Shown here piece after piece: positions 26,263 through 35,229 of a DNA stretch of 64,000 bases (position 1 is the stretch's first letter; every line of letters starts with the position of its first letter). This DNA comes from CAVQCT01 sp964520865. GTDB lineage: Bacteria > Zixibacteria > MSB-5A5 > GN15 > FEB-12. The notes under the pieces were generated by a model, which searched no databases, was not told the origin of the DNA, and saw only the letters and a list, made by a program, of their open reading frames with translations. The stretch covers positions 38,647-102,646 of the forward strand of contig CAZFOY010000004.1 in the NCBI GenBank assembly GCA_964520865.1, given 5' to 3'. Made by a program: the position numbers and the translations under genes.

Positions 26263-26653
26263 TTTTATCGCTCGCACGCTGAGAACTGCCGGCGTCGTAC
26301 TTATTATAGCTCTTCCCTTCGGTATCTACTATTTCGGAGTGTTTCCTACTTTGTCGTTCTTTTTCGGCGGCATCTGGGGGATGCTCAATCTGCTTTTTCT
26401 GAGACATCTGATCACCGCGGTGATTCGGCCGGACGGGGTTGATATTCCCCGCGCGGTCCTGACCGGACTGGTGAAATTCCCCCTCCTGTATGTTTCTGGT
26501 TACTTCCTCATCAGCAATACTCATTTCCAGCCTTCCAATCTCCTCTGGGGATTTACGGCGGTGCTCGGAGTGATGGTGCTGAAGGTGCTCGGCCGATGGT
26601 TCCTACACCTGGATGAAAGCAACAGTCAAGAACCTCTGCAGAAGGTCGTTTAG
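26240..26653 (+). CDS. atpI: ATP synthase protein I
   Basis: A 137-residue membrane protein with four predicted helices of the AtpI family, thought to act in c-ring assembly. The second helix region has FFFGGIWGMLNLLFLRHLI, and the fourth has LLWGFTAVLGVMVLKVLGRW. It starts at ATG 26240 with AGAGAAGACAGAG upstream, inside the 3' end of atpZ, so the two are probably coupled. Two bases separate its stop from the TTG start of atpB. Confidence 0.78.
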   Translation: MRTSFDLDFIARTLRTAGVVLIIALPFGIYYFGVFPTLSFFFGGIWGMLNLLFLRHLITAVIRPDGVDIPRAVLTGLVKFPLLYVSGYFLISNTHFQPSNLLWGFTAVLGVMVLKVLGRWFLHLDESNSQEPLQKVV

Positions 26654-26655
26654 AT

Positions 26656-27501
26656 TTGAAGAAACCGCTTGCCTGGATATCAGGATTTCTGCTCTCCACG
26701 TCATTCGCCGTAACTTCTTTCGCCACTGAGGCGGCGGAGCACGCCGAGGAGCATGGTGGTCACGAAGGAGGGGTCCACCTCCCGGACATTCTCGCTTTGT
26801 TTTTCCATGGTCCGGCCCTGAACGAGTGGAAGGCGGTTATTTTCGCGTTCTTCATCGCGACCATCTTCTGCGTAGCTTCGATCACGGTCTATCGCAAGCG
26901 GCAGATGATCCCCGGCCCGTTCCAGAACTTCATGGAGATTCTCGTCGAAGGAATGTACAACTTCCTTCAAACCGTGCTGGGCAAGGATGCCAAAACCTAT
27001 CTTCCTTTTCTCGGAACGCTTTTCTTCTATATTTTGGCGATGAACCTGATGGGGTTGGTACCTCTGGGTATGGCTCCTTCGACAAATATCAACATCACCG
27101 CCTCATTGGCAATACTGGTGTTTCTTTACGCTCAATACACGGGTATCAAGCGGCTCGGTATTATCGGGTATCTCGATCACCTGGCCGGACAGCCGCGCGA
27201 TGCTATCGGCTGGTGCCTGGTGGTACTGATGTTCCCGATGCACATCATCGGTGAGCTGGCCAAGCCGTTCAGTCTGGCTCTTCGTTTGTTCGGAAACATT
27301 ACCGGCGAAGACATCCTGGTGGCGGCATTCGTCGGGCTCGGTCTGGCGGCGCTGAGTTTCCTGCACTCGCCGATCGGGATCCCTCTGAACATCCCGTTCA
27401 TTCTTCTGGGCATTTTGTTGTCGACCATTCAGGCACTGGTGTTCGCCCTGCTGTCGACCGTTTATATACTGATGATGCTGCCGCACGAGGAGCATCACTA
27501 A
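26656..27501 (+). CDS. atpB: F1Fo ATP synthase subunit a
   Basis: Stator membrane subunit that forms the two proton half-channels next to the c ring. The 281-residue protein has a signal-like N-terminus followed by a His/Glu-rich periplasmic stretch (AAEHAEEHGGHEGGVH) and about six membrane helices. The essential Arg is in the helix ELAKPFSLALRLFGNITGE, near residue 213. The last helices contain LLGILLSTIQALVFALLSTVYI. It starts at TTG 26656. The His-rich exposed segment is longer than in enterobacterial AtpB but common in FCB-group proteins. Confidence 0.95.
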   Translation: MKKPLAWISGFLLSTSFAVTSFATEAAEHAEEHGGHEGGVHLPDILALFFHGPALNEWKAVIFAFFIATIFCVASITVYRKRQMIPGPFQNFMEILVEGMYNFLQTVLGKDAKTYLPFLGTLFFYILAMNLMGLVPLGMAPSTNINITASLAILVFLYAQYTGIKRLGIIGYLDHLAGQPRDAIGWCLVVLMFPMHIIGELAKPFSLALRLFGNITGEDILVAAFVGLGLAALSFLHSPIGIPLNIPFILLGILLSTIQALVFALLSTVYILMMLPHEEHH

Positions 27502-27569
27502 CTGAGAGATTTGTGAACAAGAAGAATCTAATAAGCAACAATAACTAAAATCTGTGAGGAGTTACTAAG

Positions 27570-27803
27570 ATGGATTATCAGTCAATGTTGGCCTGGGCGC
27601 TCCCGATGGGCGTTGGTCTCGCTGCGGTCGGTTCCGGTCTCGGCCTGGGACGCGCGGTCGGCTCGGCGATGGATGCTATCGGTCGGCAGCCGGAAGCGGC
27701 TGGAAAGATCCAGACGGCCATGATTATCGGTGCCGCACTTATCGAAGCGCTGACTATTTACGCGCTGGTGGTATTCTTCATCCTGCAAGGTAAACTCGGT
27801 TAA
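27570..27803 (+). CDS. atpE: F1Fo ATP synthase subunit c
   Basis: Hairpin proteolipid of 77 residues that forms the rotating ring. Helix 1 carries the glycine repeat VGSGLGLGRAVGSAMDAIGRQP with the conserved loop RQP, and helix 2 has the ion-binding Glu at residue 59 (AALIEALTIYAL). The residues around it lack the Gln and Ser/Thr ligands of sodium-type rings, so it is probably proton-driven. Start at ATG 27570 behind GAGGAG. A strong GC-rich hairpin follows at 27811-27828, between atpE and atpF. Confidence 0.96.
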   Translation: MDYQSMLAWALPMGVGLAAVGSGLGLGRAVGSAMDAIGRQPEAAGKIQTAMIIGAALIEALTIYALVVFFILQGKLG

Positions 27804-27810
27804 GAGAAAC

Positions 27811-27828
27811 TCCGGCCTTGAGGCCGGA
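27811..27828 (+). promoter_or_regulatory. Intercistronic hairpin between atpE and atpF
   Basis: Perfect inverted repeat TCCGGCCT/AGGCCGGA with 2 bases between the arms, so in RNA about 7 pairs with a 4-nt loop. No T-run follows, so it is not a terminator. It may protect the atpE 3' end from decay and raise subunit c output; that role is inferred. Confidence 0.45.
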
Positions 27829-27862
27829 ATGCGGGAATACCAAAGATAAGGCATATCCAACA

Positions 27863-28345
27863 ATGAATATCCAATGGCAATTACTGCTGACGCATGCGAT
27901 CGGCTTCCTGATCACCCTGTGGATCCTCAAGAAGTTCGCCTGGCGCCCACTCCTGAGCATGATGGAAGAACGACGCCAGAAGATAATCGGCGAATTCAAG
28001 AAGATCGAGGATGACCGGGCCGACGTTCAGCAGCTCGCCGCCCAGTACGATGCCAAGCTCAAGGAGATTGACAACGAACGGCGCGCGAAACTGGTGGAAG
28101 CGGTCAATGAGGGAAAGGCCCTCGCGGAAGAGATCAAGGCCGCCGCGCATACCGAAGCAAGACAGATTACCGAACGTGCCAAAGGTGAGATTCAGCAGGA
28201 TATCGCCAAGGCCAGGGTGCAGCTGAAGAATGATATGGTATCGCTGACCGTGGCTGCGGCGGAAAAAATCATCCACGAGAAACTCGACGATGACAAACAT
28301 CGCAAACTGATCGGCGACTACATCGACGATCTCGAGAAAGTCTGA
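27863..28345 (+). CDS. atpF: F1Fo ATP synthase subunit b
   Basis: Peripheral-stalk subunit of 160 residues with one N-terminal membrane helix (LLLTHAIGFLITLWILKKF) and a long charged coiled coil that contacts F1 through subunit delta. Start is placed at ATG 27863; an in-frame upstream start at 27818 would lie inside the atpE-atpF hairpin and add 15 unlikely residues. The motif WRPLLSMMEERRQKI after the membrane helix is family-typical. Seven bases separate it from atpH. Confidence 0.94.
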   Translation: MNIQWQLLLTHAIGFLITLWILKKFAWRPLLSMMEERRQKIIGEFKKIEDDRADVQQLAAQYDAKLKEIDNERRAKLVEAVNEGKALAEEIKAAAHTEARQITERAKGEIQQDIAKARVQLKNDMVSLTVAAAEKIIHEKLDDDKHRKLIGDYIDDLEKV

Positions 28346-28352
28346 AGAACCG

Positions 28353-28901
28353 ATGCTGGCACAGGAAGTCGCAAAGAAATACGCCGGAGCGCTGTTTTTG
28401 GCGTCCAAAGAAAAAGGACTCCTTGACACCGCCGCCGAACAGTTCGAAAGTCTTGGCGAACTTATCACGCGGGACCGTACACTGCTCAGTTTCTTGAGTG
28501 CACCGCACGTGCTCGATGAGAACAAGCACTCGGTGGTCCGCGACGTGTTCGGTCCGCGAATGGACCGCCTGTTCGTTGAATTCCTGCTCGTCCTCATAGA
28601 GAAGGGGCGCGTAGGCTTCCTGCCCGAAGTGATTGACGAGTTCACCCGTATGTTCGAGGCGGAGAAAGGGCTTGGTAGGATCACTGCCATCACCGCGGTC
28701 CGTCTGGACGAAACGGAGCGAGCCGACGTCATCCGCAGAATGGCAGCCAAAACCGGTTTGAAAGTCATTCTCGAAGAAAAGGTCGACCCTTCGATTCTCG
28801 GCGGCATGATCCTGATACTGCATAATGAAATCATCGATGGATCCGTTCGAAGGGGCCTTGACCTGGTCGCGAACGAATTGACGAAAGTACGGGTGCACTG
28901 A
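28353..28901 (+). CDS. atpH: F1Fo ATP synthase subunit delta
   Basis: A 182-residue stator protein that links subunit b to the top of the alpha3beta3 head. The N-terminal helical domain starts AQEVAKKYAGALF, matching the family's first helix. The C-terminal end has the conserved DPSILGGMILILHNEIIDGSVRRGL. The length is normal. Start at ATG 28353. A 61-base gap with TAGGAG before atpA follows. Confidence 0.94.
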   Translation: MLAQEVAKKYAGALFLASKEKGLLDTAAEQFESLGELITRDRTLLSFLSAPHVLDENKHSVVRDVFGPRMDRLFVEFLLVLIEKGRVGFLPEVIDEFTRMFEAEKGLGRITAITAVRLDETERADVIRRMAAKTGLKVILEEKVDPSILGGMILILHNEIIDGSVRRGLDLVANELTKVRVH

Positions 28902-28962
28902 TAACATCCGCTTGACCATAAAAGTGAAGTAGAAAACAAGAGTTGGTTTTAGGAGTTAGATA

Positions 28963-30483
28963 ATGGGTCTCAATCCTGAAGAAGTATCATCGGTTCTGAG
29001 ACAGGAAATAGAGAAGTATGAAACCAAGCTGGAAATGGAATCGGTCGGTACGGTTCTCCAGATTGGTGACGGTATCGCGCGCATCTGGGGTCTTGAAGAC
29101 GCCCAGATGGGGGAGTTGATCGAATTCCCCGGTGATATTCTCGGCATGGTGTTGAACCTCGAAGAAGATAATGTCGGCGCGGCGCTCTTCGGACCGGATA
29201 CAGAAATAAGCGAAGGTGACACCGTTCGCAGGACCGGCCGCGTGGCTTCGGTCCCGGTAGGTGACGCCCTGATCGGACGAGTTGTCAACCCGCTTGGCCA
29301 GCCGCTCGACGGCAAGGGGCCGATCGTTACCGAGAAAACCCGCGTGCTCGAGGGCCGTGCCCCGAGTGTCATCGAACGCCAGCCGGTGAAGGAACCGTTG
29401 CAGACCGGCTTGAAGGCGATCGATTCCATGATTCCGATCGGTCGCGGACAGCGCGAGTTGATCATCGGCGACCGTCAGACCGGAAAAACGGCCCTGGCGA
29501 TCGATACGATCATTAATCAGAAAGAGACCGACGTCATCTGCATCTACGTGGCTATCGGTCAGAAAGCGTCTACCGTAGCGCAGGTCGTGGAAGTTCTCCG
29601 CAAGAATGGTGCGATGGATTATACGATTGTTGTTACCGCGACTGCGACCGACCCGGCGCCGATGCAATATGTCGCTCCGTACGCCGGCTGCGCGATGGGC
29701 GAAGAGTTCATGTACGCCGGCAAACACGTCCTGTGTATCTACGACGATCTCTCCAAGCAGGCGGCTGCGTACCGTCAGCTCTCGCTCTTGCTCCGCCGCC
29801 CGCCGGGCCGCGAAGCTTATCCCGGTGATATTTTCTACACGCACTCCCGACTGCTGGAACGTGCCGCTAAACTTTCCGATCCGCTCGGTGGCGGGTCGCT
29901 GACCGCCCTGCCGATTATCGAGACGCAGGCCGGTGACGTGTCCGCTTATATCCCGACCAATGTGATATCCATCACCGATGGCCAGATCTTCCTCGAAGGG
30001 GAGCTGTTCTTCGCGGGCGTACGACCGGCTATTAACGTCGGCATTTCCGTCTCCCGTGTAGGTGGCAACGCTCAAACAAAGATGATGAAGCAGGTTGCCG
30101 GTTCACTCAAGCTCGATCTGGCGCAGTATCGCGAACTGGCCGCATTCACGCAGTTCGGTTCGGATCTCGATGAGGGCACCCGCAAGCAGTTGAACCGCGG
30201 CGCCAAGATGGTCGAGCTGCTCAAGCAGGGACAGTATGTCCCGATGAAGGTGAGCCGTCAGGTGATGATTATCTGGATGGCGACGCGCGGGTTTCTCGAT
30301 GATATGCCGACCGAGTCGTTGGGTAAGATCGAAAGCGAGTTCCTGGCCTTCTGCGATAAGAACTATCCGGATATCGAACATACGCTCGACAAAGAGAAAA
30401 AGATCTCCGACGAAACGGAGTCGAAACTTAAATCAGCTACCGAGGAATTCAAAGGGCAGTACACTGCTGCTCAGGCGAAATAA
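28963..30483 (+). CDS. atpA: F1Fo ATP synthase subunit alpha
   Basis: Non-catalytic nucleotide-binding subunit of 506 residues in F1. The Walker A motif GDRQTGKTA is near residue 170, with a visible SVSRVGG segment near 365. N-terminal beta-barrel, central nucleotide-binding and C-terminal helical domains are all intact and of normal length. It starts at ATG 28963 with TAGGAG upstream; nine bases separate it from atpG. Confidence 0.97.
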   Translation: MGLNPEEVSSVLRQEIEKYETKLEMESVGTVLQIGDGIARIWGLEDAQMGELIEFPGDILGMVLNLEEDNVGAALFGPDTEISEGDTVRRTGRVASVPVGDALIGRVVNPLGQPLDGKGPIVTEKTRVLEGRAPSVIERQPVKEPLQTGLKAIDSMIPIGRGQRELIIGDRQTGKTALAIDTIINQKETDVICIYVAIGQKASTVAQVVEVLRKNGAMDYTIVVTATATDPAPMQYVAPYAGCAMGEEFMYAGKHVLCIYDDLSKQAAAYRQLSLLLRRPPGREAYPGDIFYTHSRLLERAAKLSDPLGGGSLTALPIIETQAGDVSAYIPTNVISITDGQIFLEGELFFAGVRPAINVGISVSRVGGNAQTKMMKQVAGSLKLDLAQYRELAAFTQFGSDLDEGTRKQLNRGAKMVELLKQGQYVPMKVSRQVMIIWMATRGFLDDMPTESLGKIESEFLAFCDKNYPDIEHTLDKEKKISDETESKLKSATEEFKGQYTAAQAK

Positions 30484-30492
30484 CCGGAACGT

Positions 30493-31359
30493 ATGGCGAC
30501 ACTCAGAGCAGTAAAGCACCGGATTCGTTCGGTAGTCAATACCAAGCGCATCACCAAGGCGATGGAGATGGTTTCGGCGGCCAAATTACGCCGGGCCCAG
30601 CAGAGGGTCGAGCAGGCCCGCCCATACGCCGAGATTCTCGATGAAATGTTGAGCCGACTGGCGGCGGCATCGTCCGGCGACCTGAGCCATCCGTACTTTG
30701 AAGAGCGCGAGGTCAACCGGAGAACGCTCGTCGTGGTGACGTCGGACCGGGGACTCTGCGGCTCGTTCAACGCCAATATCAATCGGCGCGGTATCCAGCT
30801 CCTCGAAGACAAGACTGATGCCGATTGGGAGATCGTAACGATCGGAAAAAAGGGCAACGATTTCTTCAAACGGCGCCGGTGGCCGATTGCGAAGTTCTGG
30901 GGTGACTGGAGCGGAGTGATCGACTACGATAAGGCACGCGACATAGTACGTTTCCTTACCGAGCGATTCCTCTCCGGCGAAACCGACGAGATCTATTTGC
31001 TGTACACGAGATTTCTTTCAACCGTGAAATATCAGATCGTTTCAGAGCGGTATTTGCCGATCCCTCGCCCGGAGACAGGCGAAACAGCGGGAGCGAATAC
31101 CGACTATATATTCGAGCCGTCCCCTGAATCGATCTACGATGCGCTGCTTCCGAACTATGCCGTCTCCAAGATGATAAACGCGCTGGCGGAGTCTTTTGCT
31201 TCGGAACACGGCAGCCGGATGATTGCGATGGGGAACGCGACGACGAACGCCGAAGAAATGGTCGATCGCCTTACGCTCGATTACAATAAAGCCCGACAGG
31301 CACAGATTACCAAGGAGCTGCTCGAGATCGTTTCGGGCGCCGAGGCTCTTAAGGGCTAA
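30493..31359 (+). CDS. atpG: F1Fo ATP synthase subunit gamma
   Basis: Central rotor shaft of F1, 288 residues. The N-terminal helix KHRIRSVVNTKRITKAMEMV and the C-terminal helix ATTNAEEMVDRLTLDYNKARQAQITKELLEI-like region are both present, with the conserved VTSDRGLCGSFNANI near residue 78. Start at ATG 30493. It is followed after 44 bases by atpD. Nothing unusual is seen. Confidence 0.96.
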   Translation: MATLRAVKHRIRSVVNTKRITKAMEMVSAAKLRRAQQRVEQARPYAEILDEMLSRLAAASSGDLSHPYFEEREVNRRTLVVVTSDRGLCGSFNANINRRGIQLLEDKTDADWEIVTIGKKGNDFFKRRRWPIAKFWGDWSGVIDYDKARDIVRFLTERFLSGETDEIYLLYTRFLSTVKYQIVSERYLPIPRPETGETAGANTDYIFEPSPESIYDALLPNYAVSKMINALAESFASEHGSRMIAMGNATTNAEEMVDRLTLDYNKARQAQITKELLEIVSGAEALKG

Positions 31360-31403
31360 TTGAAGACGAAGAATGATAATGTATATATACTGGAGTAATC
31401 TAC

Positions 31404-32810
31404 ATGGCTGATAATATCGGGAAAGTGGTACAGGTGATCGGACCGACGGTCGACTGCGAATTTCGCGCCGATTCCCTGCCGCACATCCTCAACGCTATCA
31501 AGATTGTCGACGAGAAGAGCGGGATCGACCTTACGGTCGAAGTTTCCATGCATATCGGCGACAACGTCGTGCGATGCGTCGCGCTCGCCTCGACCGACGG
31601 ACTCGTTCGCGGGATGAAGGCAGTCGATACCGGGACGACCATCACGGTTCCGGTCGGCAAAGCCTCCCTGGGACGGATCTTCAATTTGCTGGGAGAAGCT
31701 ATCGACAATGGGGAGCCGGTTCCGGCCAACGTCAAGAGACTGCCGATCCACCACGCGGCTCCGACTTTCGACGAACAATCCACCGAAACCGAGATGTTCG
31801 AGACCGGAATCAAGGTCATCGACCTGCTCGAACCGTATTCCAAAGGCGGAAAGGTTGGTCTGTTCGGAGGCGCCGGAGTCGGCAAGACCGTTATCATCCA
31901 GGAGCTGATTCACAATATCGCCACCGAGCACGGCGGCTACTCCGTATTCTGCGGGGTGGGCGAGCGGACGCGTGAAGGAAACGATCTGTATCTCGAAATG
32001 ACCGAATCGGGCGTTATCGAGAAGACGGCGATGGTGTTCGGGCAGATGAACGAACCGCCGGGTGCCCGTTTGAGAGTCGCCCTCTCCGGTCTGACGATGG
32101 CCGAGTACTTCCGCGACGAGGAACATCAGGACGTGCTCCTGTTTATCGATAATATTTTCCGATTCGTCCAGGCCGGTTCCGAAGTCTCGGCGCTGCTCGG
32201 ACGTATGCCTTCGGCGGTAGGCTACCAGCCGACCCTCGGTACGGAGATGGGCGCTCTGCAGGAGCGAATTACTTCGACCAAGTCCGGTTCGATTACATCG
32301 GTACAGGCAATTTATGTCCCGGCCGACGATCTGACCGACCCGGCTCCGGCCACCACCTTCTCGCACCTTGACGCCACGACTACCCTTTCGCGTCAGATTG
32401 CGTCGCTCGGTCTGTATCCGGCGGTCGATCCGCTCGACTCAACTTCGCGTATTCTCGATCCGAATATCGTCGGTGAAGATCATTACCAGGTGGCTCGCAC
32501 GGTGCAGAAGATTCTGCAGCGGTATAAGGACCTTCAGGATATTATCGCGATTCTCGGCATGGACGAGCTGTCCGAAGACGACCGGCTTACCGTTCAGCGG
32601 GCTCGTAAGATCCAGCGTTTCCTGTCTCAGCCGATGTTCGTGGCCGAGCAGTTCACCGGGAAGGCCGGCAAGTACGTGAAAATCGAAGACACTATCCAGG
32701 GGTTCGACGAATTGATATCGGGTAAACTCGATCACATTCCCGAGCAGTTCTTCTTCATGGTCGGCGGTCTTGACGAGGTCCTTGAAAACTTCGAGAAATC
32801 GAAAAAGTAG
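31404..32810 (+). CDS. atpD: F1Fo ATP synthase subunit beta
   Basis: Catalytic subunit, 468 residues. Walker A GGAGVGKTV lies near residue 152, with the catalytic Glu segment GVGERTREGNDL near 185 and the DELSEEDRL-like DELSEDDRLTV loop near 390 that contacts gamma. Length and domain order are normal. Start at ATG 31404. Alpha and beta are separated by gamma, the standard A-G-D-C order. Confidence 0.97.
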   Translation: MADNIGKVVQVIGPTVDCEFRADSLPHILNAIKIVDEKSGIDLTVEVSMHIGDNVVRCVALASTDGLVRGMKAVDTGTTITVPVGKASLGRIFNLLGEAIDNGEPVPANVKRLPIHHAAPTFDEQSTETEMFETGIKVIDLLEPYSKGGKVGLFGGAGVGKTVIIQELIHNIATEHGGYSVFCGVGERTREGNDLYLEMTESGVIEKTAMVFGQMNEPPGARLRVALSGLTMAEYFRDEEHQDVLLFIDNIFRFVQAGSEVSALLGRMPSAVGYQPTLGTEMGALQERITSTKSGSITSVQAIYVPADDLTDPAPATTFSHLDATTTLSRQIASLGLYPAVDPLDSTSRILDPNIVGEDHYQVARTVQKILQRYKDLQDIIAILGMDELSEDDRLTVQRARKIQRFLSQPMFVAEQFTGKAGKYVKIEDTIQGFDELISGKLDHIPEQFFFMVGGLDEVLENFEKSKK

Positions 32811-32822
32811 GCGCAGTAACCG

Positions 32823-33239
32823 ATGTTTCATCTCTGGATAGTCACGCCCGAACGGGTTTTCTTCGACTCCGAAGTGCAATCTCTGATTGTGCCGGGCACG
32901 GAGGGATATTTGGGCGTCCTGACCAATCACGCTCCGCTGATTACGACTGTCAAACCCGGCAAGGTGGAGTTCCGCGATGCCGAGAACAAGACCAGAGTCA
33001 TCGCGACCTGCGGCGGTTTCTTTGAAGTGGCTAACAATCAGGCGCGGTTGCTTGTTGATGCCGCCGAGTTTGCCGATGAGATCGACATTGACCGGGCCAG
33101 GGCGGCGTACGAGAGGGCTCGGCAGCGGATGGCAGAGATCCAATCGGGCAAAGGTCCGGAAAAGACGAGCCTTCAGCTTGAACAGGAAGCGATCGAGCGA
33201 GCCGAAAATCGCATTCGAATCTACATGGAAACTCACTGA
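32823..33239 (+). CDS. atpC: F1Fo ATP synthase subunit epsilon
   Basis: Rotor-foot subunit of 138 residues. The N-terminal beta sandwich contains TPERVFFDSEVQSLIVPGTEGYLGVLTNHAPLI, diagnostic for the family, and the C-terminal helical hairpin, which can inhibit ATP hydrolysis, is complete (residues about 90-138). Start at ATG 32823, 12 bases after atpD. It is the last gene of the ATP synthase operon. A short hairpin CAGGCC/GGCCTG (33265-33278) follows without a T-run. Confidence 0.95.
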   Translation: MFHLWIVTPERVFFDSEVQSLIVPGTEGYLGVLTNHAPLITTVKPGKVEFRDAENKTRVIATCGGFFEVANNQARLLVDAAEFADEIDIDRARAAYERARQRMAEIQSGKGPEKTSLQLEQEAIERAENRIRIYMETH

Positions 33240-33325
33240 TCGGGGGCTGCTGAAGGGCCGGCGACAGGCCTTGGCCTGATCTCGTAACCGATTGATTCTC
33301 ATGGTGTTTAGCGTCTCTTTTGCAC

Positions 33326-33354
33326 TTGACTTTTGGGCGGCATTTCTTTAGACT
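33326..33354 (+). promoter_or_regulatory. Predicted promoter of the yceD-rpmF-plsX-fab operon, likely leaderless
   Basis: -35 TTGACT (33326-33331), 17-bp spacer, -10 TAGACT (33349-33354). The ATG at 33363 lies only 8 bases after the -10 box, so the mRNA should begin at or next to the start codon. Confidence 0.55.
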
Positions 33355-33362
33355 ATCGGGTT

Positions 33363-33881
33363 ATGATACTTGATCTGAGGGAATTCGAAACCTTCCCTGC
33401 CCATACGGTGTTGAAATCGACATCGGAGGATATCCGGCTCGAATACGAGAGTCTGGTTGGCACGAAGGAGATAGAGTGCCGGCTGGATATTCAGAAGGCC
33501 GGCGAAGAGTTCTTCTGCCAGGGTGAGGTAACCGCCAAAGCGGTCGTTACCTGTGCCCGTTGCCTGACCGATTTCGAGGCGGACCTGACCAACAGCGCCG
33601 ATTTTATCGTCTGTACTCAGGAAACTTACGACAACAGGAAAGACGCGATAGATGACGAGGATTACGTCCTTTTGAAAGGGACCGATCTTCGAGCCGACAT
33701 CAGTGACGTAGTTCGCCAGACGATTATTCTCGCCCTGTCGATGAAGCCGCTGTGTTCGGAGTCATGCAAAGGTCTGTGTCCCCAGTGCGGGACTAATCTG
33801 AATGAACGGACCTGCGGATGTAAAATTGAACATATGGACGCGCGCTGGGACGATCTGAAACGGTTGTCCGGCCGCGGTTAG
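33363..33881 (+). CDS. yceD: YceD/DUF177 family protein, linked to 23S rRNA accumulation
   Basis: A 172-residue DUF177 protein. In E. coli and plants the family is needed for normal 23S rRNA levels, and the gene sits before rpmF in most bacteria, as here. It contains two Cys pairs: CARC in the middle (VTCARCLTDFEADL) and C....CKGLCPQCGTNLNE..CGC near the C-terminus, which look like a zinc-binding arrangement. The start is ATG 33363, not a longer frame from 33333, which would begin inside the promoter. No Shine-Dalgarno is seen, in keeping with a leaderless transcript. Confidence 0.9.
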   Translation: MILDLREFETFPAHTVLKSTSEDIRLEYESLVGTKEIECRLDIQKAGEEFFCQGEVTAKAVVTCARCLTDFEADLTNSADFIVCTQETYDNRKDAIDDEDYVLLKGTDLRADISDVVRQTIILALSMKPLCSESCKGLCPQCGTNLNERTCGCKIEHMDARWDDLKRLSGRG

Positions 33882-33899
33882 CCGAAAAGGAAAAAGTCG

Positions 33900-34082
33900 A
33901 TGCCACTTCCCAAGAGAAGACATTCACGCACCCGTGGGCGCAAGCGCCGCACCGGTTGGAAGCTTGAAGCCCCGAATGTAGTGGATTGTCCTCACTGCCA
34001 CCAGGCGCGGTTATCCCATCACATTTGTCCTCACTGCGGTTATTACAACGGCCGTCAGGTTTTGAGCGTAAAAGAAGCATAA
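33900..34082 (+). CDS. rpmF: 50S ribosomal protein L32
   Basis: A 60-residue ribosomal protein with the expected N-terminus (MPLPKRRHSRTRGRKRRTGW) and a zinc-ribbon form with two CPHC knuckles (CPHCHQ...CPHCGYY). Both cysteine pairs are intact, so this is the zinc-binding C+ version. It follows yceD by 18 bases and precedes plsX, the conserved yceD-rpmF-plsX-fab arrangement. Start at ATG 33900. Confidence 0.96.
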   Translation: MPLPKRRHSRTRGRKRRTGWKLEAPNVVDCPHCHQARLSHHICPHCGYYNGRQVLSVKEA

Positions 34083-34128
34083 GACCACAGAAGACATCAC
34101 AAGGATTGGATAGAAGCATATCGCTCAC

Positions 34129-35229
34129 ATGACAGCGGGCGCGAAACATACCGTAGTCCTCGACGTGATGGGTGCCGACAGCGGTGAGCAGGAGATCATC
34201 CTCGGCGGTCTTGATGCCGCCCGGAAGGTCGGTCCTGACCTCCATGTCACTCTCGTCGGTCGCAAGGAAATTATCGATGCGGTTCTGGCCAGACAGCAGG
34301 ACCTTCCACCGAATATTAGCGTCGAGCACGCGCAGGATACCGTACCGATGCACGCGGCGGCCACCGATGGCGTCCGTATGCGAGAAAGTTCGGTTGCGAT
34401 CGGACTTCGACGCGTCAAGGAGGGGCAGGCGGATGCCTTCGTCTCTCCCGGTAACACCGGTGCCGTCATGGCAACGTCGCTGCTTACCCTCGGCAGGATC
34501 GAGGGGGTGAGCCGACCGGCGATCACGGCCCTATTCCCCACTTCGACCGGTCGACCGACCGTCGTGCTCGATGTGGGCGCGAATGCGGACTGCAAGCCGC
34601 ACCATCTCTCGCAGTTCGCGGTGATGGGATCGGTCTATGCCTCGGTTGTTTCGCGCAAGGAGTATCCCAGGGTGGGATTGCTTTCAATCGGGGAGGAGCG
34701 AAGCAAGGGGAACGAATTGATATTCGACGCCCTGGAGCTTCTCAAGCATTCCAAAATCAATTTTGTAGGCAATATCGAGGGTCGGGATATTCTTTCCGGC
34801 ACGATCGATGTTGCTGTGACTGACGGGTTTACCGGCAACATTATGCTCAAATTCGCCGAGTCGATCAAACCGATGCTGGTGAAATCGATGCAGCGGCAGA
34901 TTCAGACCAATGTCTTTTCCCGGGTCGGGGCGATGTTGTTGTTGCCGTTTCTCAAGCGCATGCGTAATACATTCGACTATGCTGAGTCGGGCGGCGCTCC
35001 GCTTCTTGGCGTGAACGGAATCGTGATAATCTGTCATGGAGCTTCGAATGCCCGGGCGATCTCGAATGCGATCGCAGTGGCGTTCGAGATGGCGACCAAG
35101 AAAATCAAGGAACGCATTCACGACGAGCTGATAACAAATCATTTCGGACGGATCAATGGAACAAAAGGTAAGAGCCAGGATAATCGGAACGGGGTCCTAC
35201 ACACCGCCGCAGCGGATGACCAACGCTGA
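34129..35229 (+). CDS. plsX: Phosphate acyltransferase PlsX
   Basis: Makes acyl-phosphate from acyl-ACP, the first step of phospholipid synthesis in PlsX/PlsY bacteria. The 366-residue protein carries VVLDVMGADSGEQEIILGG at the N-terminus, SPGNTGAVMATS near residue 107 and DVGANADCKPHHLSQFA near 148, all typical. The family normally ends near HFGRI, but here the frame continues about 25 residues further and overlaps fabH by 74 bases. The extra tail (TKGKSQDNRNGVLHTA) has no family counterpart that I know. Start at ATG 34129 after a 46-base gap. Confidence 0.93.
   Translation: MTAGAKHTVVLDVMGADSGEQEIILGGLDAARKVGPDLHVTLVGRKEIIDAVLARQQDLPPNISVEHAQDTVPMHAAATDGVRMRESSVAIGLRRVKEGQADAFVSPGNTGAVMATSLLTLGRIEGVSRPAITALFPTSTGRPTVVLDVGANADCKPHHLSQFAVMGSVYASVVSRKEYPRVGLLSIGEERSKGNELIFDALELLKHSKINFVGNIEGRDILSGTIDVAVTDGFTGNIMLKFAESIKPMLVKSMQRQIQTNVFSRVGAMLLLPFLKRMRNTFDYAESGGAPLLGVNGIVIICHGASNARAISNAIAVAFEMATKKIKERIHDELITNHFGRINGTKGKSQDNRNGVLHTAAADDQR

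Noticed and set aside
27881..28939. Long minus-strand open frame of 352 codons opposite atpF-atpH-atpA
   Set aside because: It lies antisense to three well-recognised ATP synthase genes; its sequence is low-complexity Ser/Arg-rich as expected from reading a GC-rich gene backward.
31356..32366. Minus-strand open frame of 336 codons opposite atpD
   Set aside because: Antisense to ATP synthase beta; the opposite strand is fully explained by it.
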